Shown: positions 45,028 through 54,446 of the stretch, in pieces | Numbering within the stretch: the first letter of the stretch is position 1 | How the letters are laid out: each line of letters opens with the position of its first letter | Assembly (NCBI GenBank): GCA_021738065.1 | Contig: JAIPCT010000007.1 | Location: 1-63,952, forward strand | Direction: 5' to 3' | Length of the DNA: 63,952 nt | From: Burkholderiaceae bacterium | GTDB lineage: Bacteria > Pseudomonadota > Gammaproteobacteria > Burkholderiales > Rhodocyclaceae | Program-made: the position numbers and the translations under genes | The notes under the pieces: generated by a model | Database searches by the model: none | What the model was told of the DNA's origin: nothing | The model's input: the letters and a program-made list of their open reading frames with translations, nothing else

Positions 45028-47148
45028 ATGCAGAGCACGTCTAAGGTCGGACCCGATGCCGCAACACTCCGCGCTGCCGTCGCCGAGTTATTCCGGCAGG
45101 CATCCTCTGCCGGGCGCAGCACCCTGAACCCGTCCGAGCTTTCCGCTCTGCTTGCCGAACTGGGGATCGGATCCGCGCCGGAGGCCTCTCCAACACAAGT
45201 CAAGCCGCTGCAACCGCTGGCCGCTGTCGATCTTCGCATCAGCCTGAACAATACCCGTGAGTTTGGCATGGTCATCAGCGCCGGCATGGGCGGGGTGGAA
45301 GCTGAACTCGACGAAAGCAACTTCGCTACGGATCGGGCATCGGTGTATTCGGCCACCGCACTGACAGATGCAGATAATTTTCTTGATCTGTTCAAACGCA
45401 CACTGGCGTATCAGAAACTCGCCGCCATCGCCAAACGCAACAGTCTGCCCATCCCGGACCCGCAGCTCAGAACCTGCTTCGAACGTCTTCTGTCATTGGC
45501 CGCCAGCCAATCGCAAGACGACGCAAAGGCAGCATTCGTGCTGCAGAGTCTGGAACTGAATCCTGCGCACATCGGCGAGCGCCTGACGGCACAGGTAGCC
45601 CAATGCGAAATCGCCGCCCCGGCCGCCGAGCGGCTGCCCCGCCCGATCCAGAAGATCGAAAAGCTTATCCATCCCGCTTCGATCGGCATTATTGGCGTTT
45701 CTGCCAGCAACATGAATTTCGGCCGGATCATTCTTCGCAACCTGATGGGAAGCGGCTACGACAAGGCGCAAATGGTCATCATCCGTCCCGGCGAATCCGA
45801 GATCGATGGCGTCCGGTGCGTCGAAAGCCTGAAGGCTCTGGAGCACAAGCTGGACCTGCTGATCGTAGCGGTCGCCGCCAGCGCGGTCTATGACCTGGTC
45901 GATGAAATCATTGAAACCGACTCGGTGGAATCGGTGATGCTGATTCCGGGCAGCCTGGGAGAAACCAAAGCCAGCCGTGAACCCGCCGCCGCATTGGCCG
46001 AGCGTATCAATGCCGCCCACGGCAAGCCCGATGGCGGCCCGATTTTCCTCGGCGCCAACTGCCTTGGCGTCGTCTCCCATCCCGGCAGCTACGACTCCTG
46101 GTTCATTCCGCTGGAGCGACTGCCCAAACCGCAGAAAAAGCCGCAGAGAAACTCGGTCATGCTGAGTCAAAGCGGCGCCTTCATGATCACGCGTTTGAGC
46201 CAGAACCCCTGGCTCGATCCGCGCTATATGCTGGCACTGGGCAACCAGACCGACCTGACGCATGGCGACATGCTGGCCTATTTCGCCGAATTGCCCGAAA
46301 TCGAAACAATCGGTGTGTATATCGAAGGCTTCAAGAACGGAGACGGCCTCGACTTCGCCAAGGCCGTGCGCAAGGCCGTGCTGAACGGCAAACAGGTCGT
46401 GGTATACAAATCAGGCAAGACGGCACCCGGCATGGGTGGCGTCATGGGTCACACCGCGTCGATCGCGGGCGGTCCGATCCTGTTCGACTCCGTAGTGCGT
46501 CAGGCCGGAGCGATCGTCGCCGAGGATTTCAACAGCTTCGACGATCTGTTCTACATGGCCGGCGCCTTGCACAATAAAGCCATCGGCGGCAATCGCCTGG
46601 GCGCGATCAGCGGTGCGGGATTCGAAGCGGTCGGCATGGCCGACTCCATCGAGGCGGACAATTTCGCCATGGTGATGGGCGCGTTGAGCCCAGCTACTGT
46701 CGCCAGCCTTGAAGAGATACTGGTCGCCAAAAAACTCAATGCCCTGGTCGAAGTCAGAAACCCGATCGACATCAATCCCGGCGCCGACGACGAAGCCCAT
46801 TTGCAAATCGTCGAGGCCTTCCTCCACGATGCCGAGATCGACGCGGTAGTGGTCGGGCTGGACCCGACGGCGCCTTCCGTTCGCGCGCTGGAACAAAGCA
46901 AGCTGCGACCGGGCTTCGACATCACGGATCCGAAAAGCACTGTGCACCTGATGCCATCCCTGGTGAATCGAAACGACAAACCGATCATTGGCATTGTGGA
47001 CGGCGGCCATCTTTATGATGCGATGTGCGCCGGACTGATGGACCAGGGTGTTTGCATTTTCCGCAACTGCGCGCGCGGCACCCGGGCTTTGGTGCGCTAC
47101 GTTGAAGCACGCTTGTATGCGAACTCCCTAAAAAAACAAAAAAACTGA
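45028..47148 (+). CDS. degenerate NDP-forming acyl-CoA synthetase-like protein
   Basis: A 706-residue protein. Residues about 220-690 are like the CoA-binding and ligase domains of ADP-forming acyl-CoA synthetases: IHPASIGIIGVSASNMNFG near 221 (CoA), and GVMGHTASIAGG near 475 with the phospho-histidine. The first about 200 residues look like the second half of an ATP-grasp domain (REFGMVISAGMGGVEAELDE; LQSLELNPAHI). The first half, with the nucleotide-binding lysine, seems to be missing after LLAELGIG. The domain order is beta-then-alpha. It may therefore bind CoA thioesters without normal ligase activity. Good ribosome site (GGGAG). It is followed by a thioesterase. Confidence 0.78.
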   Translation: MQSTSKVGPDAATLRAAVAELFRQASSAGRSTLNPSELSALLAELGIGSAPEASPTQVKPLQPLAAVDLRISLNNTREFGMVISAGMGGVEAELDESNFATDRASVYSATALTDADNFLDLFKRTLAYQKLAAIAKRNSLPIPDPQLRTCFERLLSLAASQSQDDAKAAFVLQSLELNPAHIGERLTAQVAQCEIAAPAAERLPRPIQKIEKLIHPASIGIIGVSASNMNFGRIILRNLMGSGYDKAQMVIIRPGESEIDGVRCVESLKALEHKLDLLIVAVAASAVYDLVDEIIETDSVESVMLIPGSLGETKASREPAAALAERINAAHGKPDGGPIFLGANCLGVVSHPGSYDSWFIPLERLPKPQKKPQRNSVMLSQSGAFMITRLSQNPWLDPRYMLALGNQTDLTHGDMLAYFAELPEIETIGVYIEGFKNGDGLDFAKAVRKAVLNGKQVVVYKSGKTAPGMGGVMGHTASIAGGPILFDSVVRQAGAIVAEDFNSFDDLFYMAGALHNKAIGGNRLGAISGAGFEAVGMADSIEADNFAMVMGALSPATVASLEEILVAKKLNALVEVRNPIDINPGADDEAHLQIVEAFLHDAEIDAVVVGLDPTAPSVRALEQSKLRPGFDITDPKSTVHLMPSLVNRNDKPIIGIVDGGHLYDAMCAGLMDQGVCIFRNCARGTRALVRYVEARLYANSLKKQKN

Positions 47149-47232
47149 AGACATTCCGCAGGTCACCTGACAGCACGTTTGTTTCTTTTCTTTCTGTTGG
47201 CGTAGTCCAGCCACATCAACCAAGGACACATC

Positions 47233-47637
47233 ATGAGCGAAACACTTAAAGCCGGCCTCTCTGCTACCCGCCACGTCGATATCGATCGCGACAAAACCAT
47301 CAGTTTCATGGGCGACGACTGCCGGGTCTATTCCACACCCAACCTGCTCTATGACATCGAAATGGCTTGTCGGGATTTGCTGCTGGCGCATATCGAAGCC
47401 GGCAAGGACTCGGTCGGCACCCGCGTCGAACTGGATCATGTCGGCGCCACCTTGATGGGCATGTGGGTGGATGTCACCGTCACGCTGACCGAAGTCAACG
47501 GGGCTGCCGTTTCCTTTGAATTCACCGCGCGAGATGCGGTTGAGGAAGTTGCCCGTGGCAAACACAACCGCTTCATTGTCGGTGTCGAGAAGACGGCACA
47601 AAGGCTCAAGGCCAAGCTTGCCAAGGCTGTTGGATAG
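47233..47637 (+). CDS. hot-dog thioesterase, FlK-like
   Basis: A 134-residue hot-dog fold protein. It resembles fluoroacetyl-CoA thioesterase-like proteins: VYSTPNLLYDIEMACRD (Thr/Glu of the active site) near residue 37, GTRVELDHVGATLMG with His near 72, and GKHNRFIVGVEK near 113. It probably hydrolyses an aryl- or acyl-CoA and so frees CoA. It lies 84 bp after the CoA-ligase-like gene, with a modest ribosome site, so it is in the same unit. Confidence 0.8.
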   Translation: MSETLKAGLSATRHVDIDRDKTISFMGDDCRVYSTPNLLYDIEMACRDLLLAHIEAGKDSVGTRVELDHVGATLMGMWVDVTVTLTEVNGAAVSFEFTARDAVEEVARGKHNRFIVGVEKTAQRLKAKLAKAVG

Positions 47638-47681
47638 TCTCGAGCGGAGGTTTCAAAGGAGTCAGCCACCGCGCCGACAAG

Positions 47682-47704
47682 AAGTCGGCGCTGGTGATAC
47701 GGCG
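47682..47704 (+). repeat. AAGTCGGCGCTGG repeat, best copy
   Basis: AAGTCGGCGCTGGTGATACG plus GCG in the gap between the thioesterase and the GGDEF gene. Used as the reference copy. Confidence 0.55.
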
Positions 47705-47793
47705 CGCTGCCACGAGCCTTCCATTTCCGTCGGCGTCGGCGTTGATATCGACCTTCCGCAAGTCCGCGCAGGTTTGCCCTAGAATCCTGCGAC

Positions 47794-49260
47794 ATGGACG
47801 GACTTCGCATCTTTGACCGCAGCAGGCTATTGCTGGTTTTGAGCCTGCTGCTCACGACCGGCTTCTTCTCGACGACCCTGTTTGGCTATTTCGTTTCGAA
47901 ACAGGCCATCCGCGACGCCATCGTCGGTCAGGACCTGCCACTCACCGCCAGCAATATCTACTCGGAAATCCAGAAGGATCTGATACGGCCTGTGCTGATT
48001 TCATCGACCATGGCCAATGACACCTTCTTGCGTGATTGGGTACTCAAGGGTGAAAACAAGGTCACGGACATGGCGCGCTACCTTGGCGAAGTGAAACAAC
48101 GCTACGGTGCCTTCAGCAGCTTTTTCGTTTCCGAGAAAAGCGCCATCTACTACACCGGTGCCGGCATCCTTAAACGCGTATCGCCGACCGATCCCCGTGA
48201 CGCCTGGTACTACCGCGTGCGCGATATGGATCAAGACTACGAAATCAACGTCGATCCCGATCTGGCCAATGCCGACGCGCTGACAATTTTCATCAACTAT
48301 CGGGTTTTCGACTTTTCCGGAAACTACATTGGCGCAACCGGCGTTGGACTCACCGTGGATGCCGTGCGTGGCCTTATCGCAGAATACCAAAAGCGCTTTC
48401 AGCGCAGCATCTACTTTGTAGACGCTCAGGCAAATGTGGTTGTTTTTGGCAACCAGACTGGTCAAGTCACGAACTTGCACCAGACTCCGGGATTGAATCA
48501 GCTGATTGAGCGCATCCTCCAGGAAAAAAGCGGTTCGTATCAATATGCGGCCAATGGCAACAACCACATTCTGAATGTGAATTACCTGCCGGAACTCAAG
48601 TGGTATCTGTTTGTCGAGCAAAACGAGGACATTGCGCTCGCCGGCATCCGCCAAACGCTGTACTTCAATCTGGCCATCAGTCTTGCCATAACCCTGCTGG
48701 TGCTGCTCCTGACACATCTGGTGCTCTCCCGTTTCCAGCGCGGAATCGAGGAAATGGCTGCCACCGACAAACTCACCGGCCTGCTCAACCGCCACGCCTT
48801 CACCATCCTTGTCGACAAACTGATCGCCGAGTACCGACGCACGCCACAACCGATTGCGATGCTGCTCGCCGATATCGACCACTTCAAGGAAATCAACGAC
48901 GACCACGGGCATTTGGTCGGCGACCAGGTATTGAGCAAAGTGGCAGGCATTCTGGCGGAGGGGCTGCGCCAGTCAGACATCGCCGTGCGTTGGGGTGGCG
49001 AAGAATATCTGCTGGTTCTGAGAAACTGCGATCAGGACGAGGCCTATCGCATTGCCGAAAAACTGAGGCAGAAAGTCGCGGCGACATCCGTCGAACTTGA
49101 CGGTCGGCAAATCTCCGTCAGCATCAGCATCGGCATCAGCCAATTCGACGGTGCTGAAACACCCAGTCAGACCGTTAATCGTGCCGATATCGCCTTGTAT
49201 GCGGCGAAGAATGGCGGACGCAACCGGGTGGAAATCGCCCCGGAAAAGAAATCGGACTAG
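47794..49260 (+). CDS. membrane diguanylate cyclase with Cache sensor
   Basis: A 488-residue protein. A transmembrane helix at residues 12-33, a periplasmic Cache-type sensor (about 34-285), a second helix near 290-310 and a C-terminal GGDEF domain. The active site reads GGEEY, and the RQSD five residues before it is the product-inhibition site (RxxD), so it should make c-di-GMP under feedback. The ligand of the sensor is unknown. The ribosome site is weak. Confidence 0.88.
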   Translation: MDGLRIFDRSRLLLVLSLLLTTGFFSTTLFGYFVSKQAIRDAIVGQDLPLTASNIYSEIQKDLIRPVLISSTMANDTFLRDWVLKGENKVTDMARYLGEVKQRYGAFSSFFVSEKSAIYYTGAGILKRVSPTDPRDAWYYRVRDMDQDYEINVDPDLANADALTIFINYRVFDFSGNYIGATGVGLTVDAVRGLIAEYQKRFQRSIYFVDAQANVVVFGNQTGQVTNLHQTPGLNQLIERILQEKSGSYQYAANGNNHILNVNYLPELKWYLFVEQNEDIALAGIRQTLYFNLAISLAITLLVLLLTHLVLSRFQRGIEEMAATDKLTGLLNRHAFTILVDKLIAEYRRTPQPIAMLLADIDHFKEINDDHGHLVGDQVLSKVAGILAEGLRQSDIAVRWGGEEYLLVLRNCDQDEAYRIAEKLRQKVAATSVELDGRQISVSISIGISQFDGAETPSQTVNRADIALYAAKNGGRNRVEIAPEKKSD

Positions 49261-49311
49261 CCCGAAACTCCACCCGCCGGCAAGTCGACAAATACGCGGG
49301 ACGCAACAGGG

Positions 49312-49833
49312 TTAGGGTGTTTGATCGTCGGTTAATTCCTCGACGAATCCGAAGCGTCGGAAGTCGCGCACCCGCATGGGGTAAAGCACGCCATCGAGAT
49401 GGTCGCATTCGTGCTGCACAACCCGCGCATGAAAGCCATCGACTGTCCGTTCGAAATGCCGACCGGATTCGTCCATGCCGCCATACCTCAAGTGTTCCCA
49501 GCGTGGCACCCAGCCGCGCAAACCCGGCACGGAAAGGCAACCCTCCCATCCCGACGTTTCCTCTTCGGATAAAGGCACCAACTGCGGATTGATCAATACC
49601 GTATCGGGTACGGCGGGTGCGTCGGGATAGCGAGGATTCAATGCTCCACCGAAAATCACCACGCGCAGGTCGATTCCGATCTGCGGTGCGGCAAGCCCGG
49701 CGCCATCAAGCTGCGCCATCGTATCGCGCATATCCTGCAACAACGCCGCCAACTGCGACGTGCCGAACGTGGTCACCGGCTGCGCGACGCGCAGCAGGCG
49801 CGGATCGCCCATACGCAGGACTTCACGAATCAC
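49312..49833 (-). CDS. def: peptide deformylase
   Basis: A 173-residue deformylase. The three motifs are [21 protein letters not shown] and QHECDHLDG, with the metal Cys and two His. It removes the N-formyl group from new proteins. A GTG start at 49833 overlaps the stop of the preceding gene (GTGA) and has GAAGGAG 10 bases upstream. A TTG three codons earlier is too close to that site. No fmt gene lies beside it, so it may be a second copy. Confidence 0.9.
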   Translation of the reverse strand: MIREVLRMGDPRLLRVAQPVTTFGTSQLAALLQDMRDTMAQLDGAGLAAPQIGIDLRVVIFGGALNPRYPDAPAVPDTVLINPQLVPLSEEETSGWEGCLSVPGLRGWVPRWEHLRYGGMDESGRHFERTVDGFHARVVQHECDHLDGVLYPMRVRDFRRFGFVEELTDDQTP

Positions 49834-50567
49834 GCTTCGCAAACTCCTTCGATGATGCGGCGTACACGCGCCATGGCCTGATGCAGCGCCGCCTCAAGCA
49901 CGTCAAATTTGATGCCGTGCTCCGAATCGGCGCGGCCAGCGGCCCAGTTGGAAACCACGCAAAGAGCCGCATAAGGCAGTCCGATTTCTCGCGCCAATCC
50001 AGCCTCCGGCATGCCGGTCATGCCAACGATGTCGGCGCCCTCCTGCTGAAAACGATTGATTTCAGCTGCCGTTTCGAGCCGCGGCCCTTGTGTTGTGGCA
50101 TACACCGCGCCATCAATCACTTCTTCGCCGACGCGGTGCGAGACATCCAGCAACAGCTTGCGCACCGCCGCATCGTAAGGCTCGGTGAAATCGACGTGAA
50201 TGACGGGGCCATCGCCACCCGACTGAAAAGTCATCTCGCGTCCCCACGTATAGTCAATGATCTGATGCGGTGCGACCAGGGTGCCGGGGCCGAGATCGTT
50301 GCGTATTCCGCCGACGGAAGCCACCGAAATGATCTGGGTCACGCCCGAACTTTCCATGGCGTGAATGTTCGCCCTGTAATTGACCAGGTGAGGAGGAATG
50401 GTGTGCCCATAGCCGTGACGGGCAACAAAAACCACGTCCTGGCAGCCGATACGGCCAAAAGTCAGCGGGCCGGATGGCTCGCCATAAGGCGTGCGCACCA
50501 CCTCGCGGTGCGAAACGTCAAGGTTCGCCAACTGGGTCAGGCCACTGCCGCCAATGATACCAAGCAT
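49830..50567 (-). CDS. mtnP: S-methyl-5'-thioadenosine / thioinosine phosphorylase
   Basis: A 245-residue purine nucleoside phosphorylase of the MTAP family. Seen: [10 protein letters not shown] at the start, [19 protein letters not shown] near residue 55 (phosphate), [12 protein letters not shown] near 160, and [17 protein letters not shown] near 180. The short length and the [13 protein letters not shown] form are like the methylthioinosine phosphorylase of Pseudomonas, so the substrate could be either. The start at 50567 is the first Met of the conserved domain and has AGGGGA before it. Confidence 0.87.
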   Translation of the reverse strand: MLGIIGGSGLTQLANLDVSHREVVRTPYGEPSGPLTFGRIGCQDVVFVARHGYGHTIPPHLVNYRANIHAMESSGVTQIISVASVGGIRNDLGPGTLVAPHQIIDYTWGREMTFQSGGDGPVIHVDFTEPYDAAVRKLLLDVSHRVGEEVIDGAVYATTQGPRLETAAEINRFQQEGADIVGMTGMPEAGLAREIGLPYAALCVVSNWAAGRADSEHGIKFDVLEAALHQAMARVRRIIEGVCEA

Positions 50568-50658
50568 AAAAAAATCCCCTGAAAATTCAATCGGAACGGT
50601 GATGGCCGCGTGATAGAATATGCGGTTTTTCCGCACCGCAACAACGCCAAACGCCACT

Positions 50659-52476
50659 ATGTCCCGCGCCCTCAGAAACATCGCCATTATCGCCCACGTT
50701 GACCACGGCAAGACGACCCTCGTCGATCAACTGCTTCGTCAGTCCGGCACCTTCGCCGCCCATCAGGCCGTTACTGAACGGGTAATGGATTCCAACGATC
50801 TCGAGAAAGAACGCGGGATCACCATCCTTTCGAAAAATTGTGCCATCGACTTCGAAGGCACCCATATCAATATCGTCGACACGCCGGGACACGCCGACTT
50901 CGGCGGCGAGGTGGAGCGCGTATTGTCGATGGTCGATGGCGTGCTGCTGCTGGTCGATGCCGTCGAAGGTCCGATGCCGCAAACCCGCTTCGTGACGCGA
51001 AAGGCGCTGGCACTGGGTTTGAAACCCATCGTTGTCGTGAACAAGATCGACCGGCCGGGAGCGCGGCCCGACTGGGTCATCAGCCACACCTTCGATCTGT
51101 TCGACAAACTTGGCGCCACCGAGGATCAACTCGACTTTCCCGTCGTATTCGCCTCGGCGCTGAACGGCTTCGCCATGCTCGATTACAACAAGCCTGGCAC
51201 GGACATGCGTCCGCTCTACGAAGCCATCATCAAACACACACCGCAACCCGACGTGGATGTGGAGCAACCCCTGCAACTGCAAATCTGCTCGCTCGACTAC
51301 AACAGTTATGTCGGCCGCATCGGCATCGGCCGCATCAAGCAGGGCCGCATGAAGGCGGGCCAGGAAGTCGCCGTGATGTATGGCGACGAAGCCAAGGGCA
51401 AGGCGAAGATCGCCCAGATCATGATGTTCACGGGTCTCGAGCGCGAACAGGCAACAGAAGCGGAAGCCGGCGACATCGTCTTGGTGACCGGCATCGAGCA
51501 GGTCGGCATCGGTGTCACCATCTGCGACCCCGCCGCGCCGGTCGGCATGCCGCCGCTGGTTGTTGACGAACCCACTCTGACCATGAATTTCCAGGTCAAT
51601 ACTTCGCCCCTGGCCGGCAAGGAAGGCAAATACGTCACCAGCCGCCAGATTCGCGAGCGCCTGCAAAAAGAACTGCTGGCCAACGTTGCCCTGCGCGTCG
51701 AAGAAACCGAGGATGCCGACGTGTTCCTGGTATCCGGCCGCGGCGAACTGCACCTGACCATCCTGCTCGAAACCATGCGCCGCGAAGGCTATGAACTGGC
51801 GGTATCGCGTCCGCGCGTGCTGTTCAAGGAAATAGACGGACAGAAATGCGAGCCCTACGAACTGCTGACCGTCGACATCGAGAACGACAATCAGGGCGGA
51901 GTCATGGAGGAACTCGGCCGTCGGCGCGGCGAGTTGCTGAACATGGAATCGGATGGCAAAGGCCGCGTGCGGCTTGAGTACCGCATTCCGGCCCGGGGTC
52001 TGATCGGCTTTCAGGGTGAGTTCCTCACCCTGACCCGTGGTACCGGCATGGCCAGCCATATTTTTGACGACTACGGCCCGATGGCCGGGATCATGGCCGA
52101 ACGTCGCAACGGCGTGCTGATCTCCCAGGATGACGGCGCGGCGGTTGCCTATGCCCTGTGGAAACTGCAGGATCGCGGTCGCATGTTTGTCAGCCACGGC
52201 GACCCGCTGTACGAAGGCATCATCATCGGCATCCACAGTCGCGACAACGATCTGGTCGTCAATCCGATCAAGGGCAAGCAACTGACCAATGTCCGCTCCT
52301 CCGGCACCGACGAAGCCGTGCGTCTGGTCCCGCCGATACTCATGACGCTCGAATCGGCAGTAGAGTTCATCGCCGACGACGAACTGGTCGAGATCACGCC
52401 GAAGTCGATTCGCCTGCGCAAGCGCCTGCTCAAGGAACACGAGCGCAAACGCGCCAGCCGCGAAGAAACGACATAA
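50659..52476 (+). CDS. typA: ribosome-associated GTPase TypA/BipA
   Basis: A 605-residue translational GTPase. G1 AHVDHGKTT at residues 12-20, G3 [16 protein letters not shown] near 73, and G4 [15 protein letters not shown] near 128. The following domains have the TypA form ([39 protein letters not shown]). The ATG at 50659 is used because the earlier in-frame start is in the divergent region. A strong terminator follows. Confidence 0.95.
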   Translation: MSRALRNIAIIAHVDHGKTTLVDQLLRQSGTFAAHQAVTERVMDSNDLEKERGITILSKNCAIDFEGTHINIVDTPGHADFGGEVERVLSMVDGVLLLVDAVEGPMPQTRFVTRKALALGLKPIVVVNKIDRPGARPDWVISHTFDLFDKLGATEDQLDFPVVFASALNGFAMLDYNKPGTDMRPLYEAIIKHTPQPDVDVEQPLQLQICSLDYNSYVGRIGIGRIKQGRMKAGQEVAVMYGDEAKGKAKIAQIMMFTGLEREQATEAEAGDIVLVTGIEQVGIGVTICDPAAPVGMPPLVVDEPTLTMNFQVNTSPLAGKEGKYVTSRQIRERLQKELLANVALRVEETEDADVFLVSGRGELHLTILLETMRREGYELAVSRPRVLFKEIDGQKCEPYELLTVDIENDNQGGVMEELGRRRGELLNMESDGKGRVRLEYRIPARGLIGFQGEFLTLTRGTGMASHIFDDYGPMAGIMAERRNGVLISQDDGAAVAYALWKLQDRGRMFVSHGDPLYEGIIIGIHSRDNDLVVNPIKGKQLTNVRSSGTDEAVRLVPPILMTLESAVEFIADDELVEITPKSIRLRKRLLKEHERKRASREETT

Positions 52477-52508
52477 AAAAAACGGGAGCCGCGGCTCCCG
52501 TTTTTTTC
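52474..52508. terminator. bidirectional Rho-independent terminator
   Basis: AACGGGAGCC at 52481-52490 pairs perfectly with GGCTCCCGTT at 52493-52502 and is flanked by A-run and T-run. It ends typA and, on the other strand, tpx. Confidence 0.9.
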
Positions 52509-52529
52509 GCCCGCAACACCTTGCGCCAA

Positions 52530-52552
52530 AAGTCGGCGCCGGCGAGACGGCG
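52530..52552 (+). repeat. AAGTCGGCGCTGG-type repeat, diverged copy
   Basis: AAGTCGGCGCCGGCGAGACG plus GCG lies between the typA terminator and the end of tpx. 20 of 23 positions match the reference copy at 47682. Confidence 0.45.
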
Positions 52553-52558
52553 ACGCGA

Positions 52559-53062
52559 CTAGCCGAGCGCCTTCAGCGCTGCCTCGTAATTGGGCTCGCT
52601 GCCGATATCCGGCACCATCTCGCTGTGCACCACCTTGTCGTTTTCATCGAGCACCACCACGGCACGCGCCGTCAGGCCGATCATCGGGCCTTCGGCCAGC
52701 GCTACGCCCCAGGCCTTGAGGAACTCCGGGTGACGGAAAGTGGAAAGGTGGCTGACATTCTTGAGACCTTCGACATCGCAGAAGCGCTTTGCCGCAAACG
52801 GCAAGTCGGCAGAAACGCAAAGCACCACGGTGTTCTCCAGATTTCCGGCCGCTTCGTTGAATTTGCGGGTCGACGTCGCGCAGGTCGGCGTATCGATGCT
52901 CGGGTAGATATTCAACACTTTGCGCTTGCCGGCAAAATCCTTGAGCGAAACATCGGCCAGCGCGCCGCTGGTCAGTTTGAAATCCGGGGCCTTGGCGCCA
53001 GTAGCGGGAAGGTCGCCATCGATCTTTACTTGATTACCACGGAAGCTTACGGTTGTACTCAT
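52559..53062 (-). CDS. tpx: thiol peroxidase
   Basis: A 167-residue atypical 2-Cys peroxiredoxin. The peroxidatic Cys is in [14 protein letters not shown] near residue 62 and the resolving Cys in [10 protein letters not shown] near 96. The start at 53062 follows CAAGGAGCCAG. It reduces peroxides with thioredoxin. It lies just behind tatD on the same strand. Confidence 0.95.
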   Translation of the reverse strand: MSTTVSFRGNQVKIDGDLPATGAKAPDFKLTSGALADVSLKDFAGKRKVLNIYPSIDTPTCATSTRKFNEAAGNLENTVVLCVSADLPFAAKRFCDVEGLKNVSHLSTFRHPEFLKAWGVALAEGPMIGLTARAVVVLDENDKVVHSEMVPDIGSEPNYEAALKALG

Positions 53063-53133
53063 GACTGGCTCCTTGATGTTTTGTTGCGAAAATAACGCTT
53101 TGCGCTCCGTGAATTCCATCTCGCGGACCGGCG

Positions 53134-53907
53134 TCAATGAATCCGGGCAAGCCCGGGAAGCACGGCGATTGCATTGGCCGTCGTGGCCTCGGCAACTTCT
53201 TGTACTGTAATGCCGCGCAGGTCGGCAAGGATCCGCGCTATGCGCGGCAGTTGATCGGGCGTGTTGCGGGCACCGACTTTCCACTCGGGCGACATGTCCG
53301 GCGCATCGGTTTCCAGCACGATAGCATCAAGCGGCAGCGTTGCCGCGAGCTCGCGCAGTCGCGTTGCGCGCGTAAAACTCATCGCGCCGCCAAAACCCAA
53401 CTTGAAGCCGAGCTTGATGAACTCGTCGGCCTGCTGGCGACTGCCGCTGAAAGCGTGGGCAATGCCGCCGGTCACGACACAGCGGCGCAGATGTTTCAGC
53501 GTCGGGTCGACGGCGCGTCGGGTATGGAGCAACACGGGCAGGCTGGCATCGCGGGCCATCTTCAATTGGGCGCTGAAATAGAAGTCTTGCCGCTGTTCGT
53601 CGCGCACCTCGATGAATCGATCGAGGCCGATCTCGCCCACCGCCAGAGGCTGCTCGCGCAGGAGAGTCTGCTGCAAGGCGTCGAGGTCGTCCTCTCTGGC
53701 CTGATCCACATACATCGGATGGATGCCATAGGCGCCCCGACATAAAACATAGTCACGGCACACTGATGCCACCGCGCCAAAATTGGCGCGCTCCACCGAC
53801 GGAACCACGATCAGGCCGACCCCGGCGAGCAAGGCCGCGTCGGCAACGGTCGACCGATCCCCATCAAATTCGGCGGCATCCAGATGGCAATGAGTATCCA
53901 CCAGCAT
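53134..53907 (-). CDS. tatD: TatD-family metal-dependent DNase/hydrolase
   Basis: A 257-residue TatD. Metal ligands: [14 protein letters not shown] at residue 4, GEIGLDRF near 91, VLLHTRRA near 125, HAFSGS near 150 and LETDAPDM near 200. It lies 3 bp after the iscX stop, so it is an extension of the isc unit. Confidence 0.92.
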   Translation of the reverse strand: MLVDTHCHLDAAEFDGDRSTVADAALLAGVGLIVVPSVERANFGAVASVCRDYVLCRGAYGIHPMYVDQAREDDLDALQQTLLREQPLAVGEIGLDRFIEVRDEQRQDFYFSAQLKMARDASLPVLLHTRRAVDPTLKHLRRCVVTGGIAHAFSGSRQQADEFIKLGFKLGFGGAMSFTRATRLRELAATLPLDAIVLETDAPDMSPEWKVGARNTPDQLPRIARILADLRGITVQEVAEATTANAIAVLPGLARIH

Positions 53908-53910
53908 GGA

Positions 53911-54105
53911 TCAATCGACTTCGTCGATCCACGCCTGTTGTATCGCTTCCAGCTTTTTTTCGCCGCAATGGCTTTCGTTTTCCTCGAATCCGGGCAAGGC
54001 CATGACCCAGCGCATCAGGTCGACGAAATTGATGTGCGTCGGGTCCACCTCGGGATGGATTTCGGACAAAGCAATCGCGATATCGAGGCTGTCGGTCCAT
54101 TTCAT
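53911..54105 (-). CDS. iscX: Fe-S assembly protein IscX
   Basis: A 64-residue acidic protein starting [15 protein letters not shown]. The segment THINFVDLMRWVMALPGFE is the family hallmark. The ATG at 54105 overlaps the fdx stop (ATGA) behind GGAGGGGC. It modulates the IscS-IscU complex. Confidence 0.93.
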   Translation of the reverse strand: MKWTDSLDIAIALSEIHPEVDPTHINFVDLMRWVMALPGFEENESHCGEKKLEAIQQAWIDEVD

Positions 54106-54446
54106 TTCGAATGCCCCTCCTTGACCATGTTGATGGTGTATTTGGGAATCTCGATCACCAGCGGCGTCTGGGTGACGACGGCCTGACACGACAGGCGGGA
54201 TTTGGGCTCCAGGCCCCAGGCCTTGTCGAGCAGATCCTCTTCGAGCTCCTCGGCATCCTTGAGCGAATCGAAGCCTTCGCGCACGACCACGTGACAAGTC
54301 GTGCAGGCGCACGACCTTTCACAGGCATGCTCGATTTCGATGTCATTGGCAAGCAACGCATCGCAAACAGTGGTTCCCGGCGCCGCTTCGATGACCGCGC
54401 CGTCAGGACACAACTCGACATGGGGAAGAACAATAATCTGGGTCAT
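54102..54446 (-). CDS. fdx: [2Fe-2S] ferredoxin of the isc system
   Basis: A 114-residue adrenodoxin-type ferredoxin. Cluster cysteines in [17 protein letters not shown] near residue 40 (C-x5-C-x2-C) and CQAVVTQTP near 87. It gives electrons for cluster assembly on IscU. The ATG overlaps the hscA stop. Confidence 0.94.
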   Translation of the reverse strand: MTQIIVLPHVELCPDGAVIEAAPGTTVCDALLANDIEIEHACERSCACTTCHVVVREGFDSLKDAEELEEDLLDKAWGLEPKSRLSCQAVVTQTPLVIEIPKYTINMVKEGHSK

